A DNA stretch of 46,281 nt. It comes from Didymodactylos carnosus. Lineage: Eukaryota > Rotifera > Eurotatoria > Philodinida > Philodinidae. The stretch is taken from the NCBI GenBank assembly GCA_905250885.1, contig CAJNOQ010000572.1:1-46281 (forward strand), read 5' to 3'. The position numbers and the translations under genes are program-made. Below are positions 45,216-46,281 of the stretch, piece after piece (within the stretch, counting starts at the first letter, position 1; each line of letters opens with the position of its first letter). The notes under the pieces are model-generated. The model had not been told where the DNA came from, did not search any database, and saw only the letters and a program-made list of their open reading frames with translations.

Positions 45216-46281
45216 TCTCGTTCTGCGAAACGGGAAATTCTTTTAGCACACAGTTGTGAAAACTAGAGACATGGTGCTGTGAAAGAATTTTCTCTCAGTT
45301 AAAAATTAGAGAATTTTTTTTTTTTTGTTAAACTTTCCCAGCTTATAGAGAACATTTCGAATTATATGTCCTGTTGTTTGTTCCTCTTTCTGACATTATC
45401 TGACTGAGAAAAATGCTGTTAAATTTTTGAGAATAGGTCTATGATTAAAAAAGTTTCCTGTCTGTTTCAGTTTTATAATAAAAATTTGATTCTTGCCCAG
45501 ATTGATAGAGAAATGTGTGGAGAATATTTACTAGAGGAAAAAAAGAATAAATTTTGTCCTTTCCTTCTTATTAATAACTAATTAGTAGTCCTTATCGTTA
45601 GTTAACATTATTCTGGACCCTGGAAAATGAAACCGAAAAAGGTGATAAGAATCGCGATTCATATTGAGAAATTTTCGTTTTTATTGTCACTATGAAAAAA
45701 GCATAGTTAACCTCATGATGATGTATCGTCATAGCAAAATCAAAGTAGATGAGATAAAAAACAAAAAAGTGAATTTTTTTTGGTTTCAATATGTAAAATA
45801 CAGTAGAAATAAGTTTTTCAAAAATGAAGTTCATTTTGTTTTTTCATTGTATCATCCATCGTTAGAAATACTGCTCTAGAAACGATCGAGAAGAAATCAT
45901 ACCGCAAAAGAGTAGCAGCAATTCAACTCTTTTTTTTTCTAATGACTGCTTTCACTTTCAGATGTCCACACAAATGAAAACATACTAAGAATAACGTGAT
46001 TTCATCGTGTGAATAGAAATATGAGTTCTACAAGTCCAGTTCATGTCAGTTATATATCCAACAAAGATGGAAAGTAAGTATTATCTGTCTCCCGCTGATG
46101 ACTATACTTACGAGGGAACCTTCCCAGATGTAATACTCCGTTTCCAATGACTTGTGCCAATTGATAGAGGATAGTGAGTTAGTAAAAGTCCTAAAAGGAT
46201 TTGGGCTCATGGTATTTCTTTCAAAGTTATGAACTTTTTTTGTTTACCTGTACAAGGAAACAGAACCTATTAATACTCAAA
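45216..46281. other. Right edge of window, no gene recognised
   Basis: AT-rich. From 46066 the sequence GATGGAAAGTAAGTA resembles the terminal repeat of element A (GATGGAAAGTAAA), so a related element may begin here and run out of the window. Opposed open frames near 45598-45879 have no recognisable content. Confidence 0.35.

Overview
This is a strongly AT-rich animal nuclear DNA window with few genes. The best fit is a bdelloid rotifer (Rotaria/Adineta-like). The reasons are a WWE + arginine-ADP-ribosyltransferase protein of the kind that is very common in bdelloids, a 62-bp GT-AG intron, mostly single-exon AT-biased genes, and long stretches of non-coding DNA full of short inverted-repeat transposon debris. 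There are no bacterial operons or ribosome binding sites. The organism assignment is inference; nothing here is diagnostic alone.

Genes, left to right: (1) 3787-5432 (+), a divergent seven-helix, rhodopsin-like receptor with one 62-bp intron. (2) 9839-10888 (+), a cytosolic WWE-ART protein whose last codons run into a ~141-bp satellite array (about 19 units, to ~13556). (3) 19931-20965 (+), a Thg1-superfamily 3'-5' nucleotidyltransferase that keeps the metal-binding residues but lacks the HINxLYN signature of tRNA(His)-specific Thg1, so it looks like a Thg1-like protein (TLP). (4) 24282-31433 (-), a Ser/Thr/Gln-rich disordered protein of two exons joined in frame across a 5,874-bp intron. (5) 39878-40705 (+), a secreted, cysteine-free, amphipathic-helical protein with a TATA box 77 bp upstream, resembling LEA or apolipophorin-like helical proteins.

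Between the genes lie at least ten inverted-repeat (foldback or MITE-like) elements: 179-833, 3120-3490, 6203-7148, 8475-9438, 14361-15125, 15333/17306, 22535-22805, 34611-35427, 38021-39069 and 42937-45215. Two of them (8475-9438 and 14361-15125) have different terminal repeats but share clusters of the CpG-rich hexamer ACGCGT. There is a probable solo piggyBac-like end at ~37611-37680 and several clusters of degenerate short palindromes.

The genes do not form an obvious pathway. The TLP (possible RNA-end repair) and the secreted helical protein would both suit a desiccation-tolerant animal, but that link is speculative. The points I would follow first are the TLP, the satellite-derived C-terminus of the ART protein, and the shared motif arrays inside the two unrelated-looking TIR elements.
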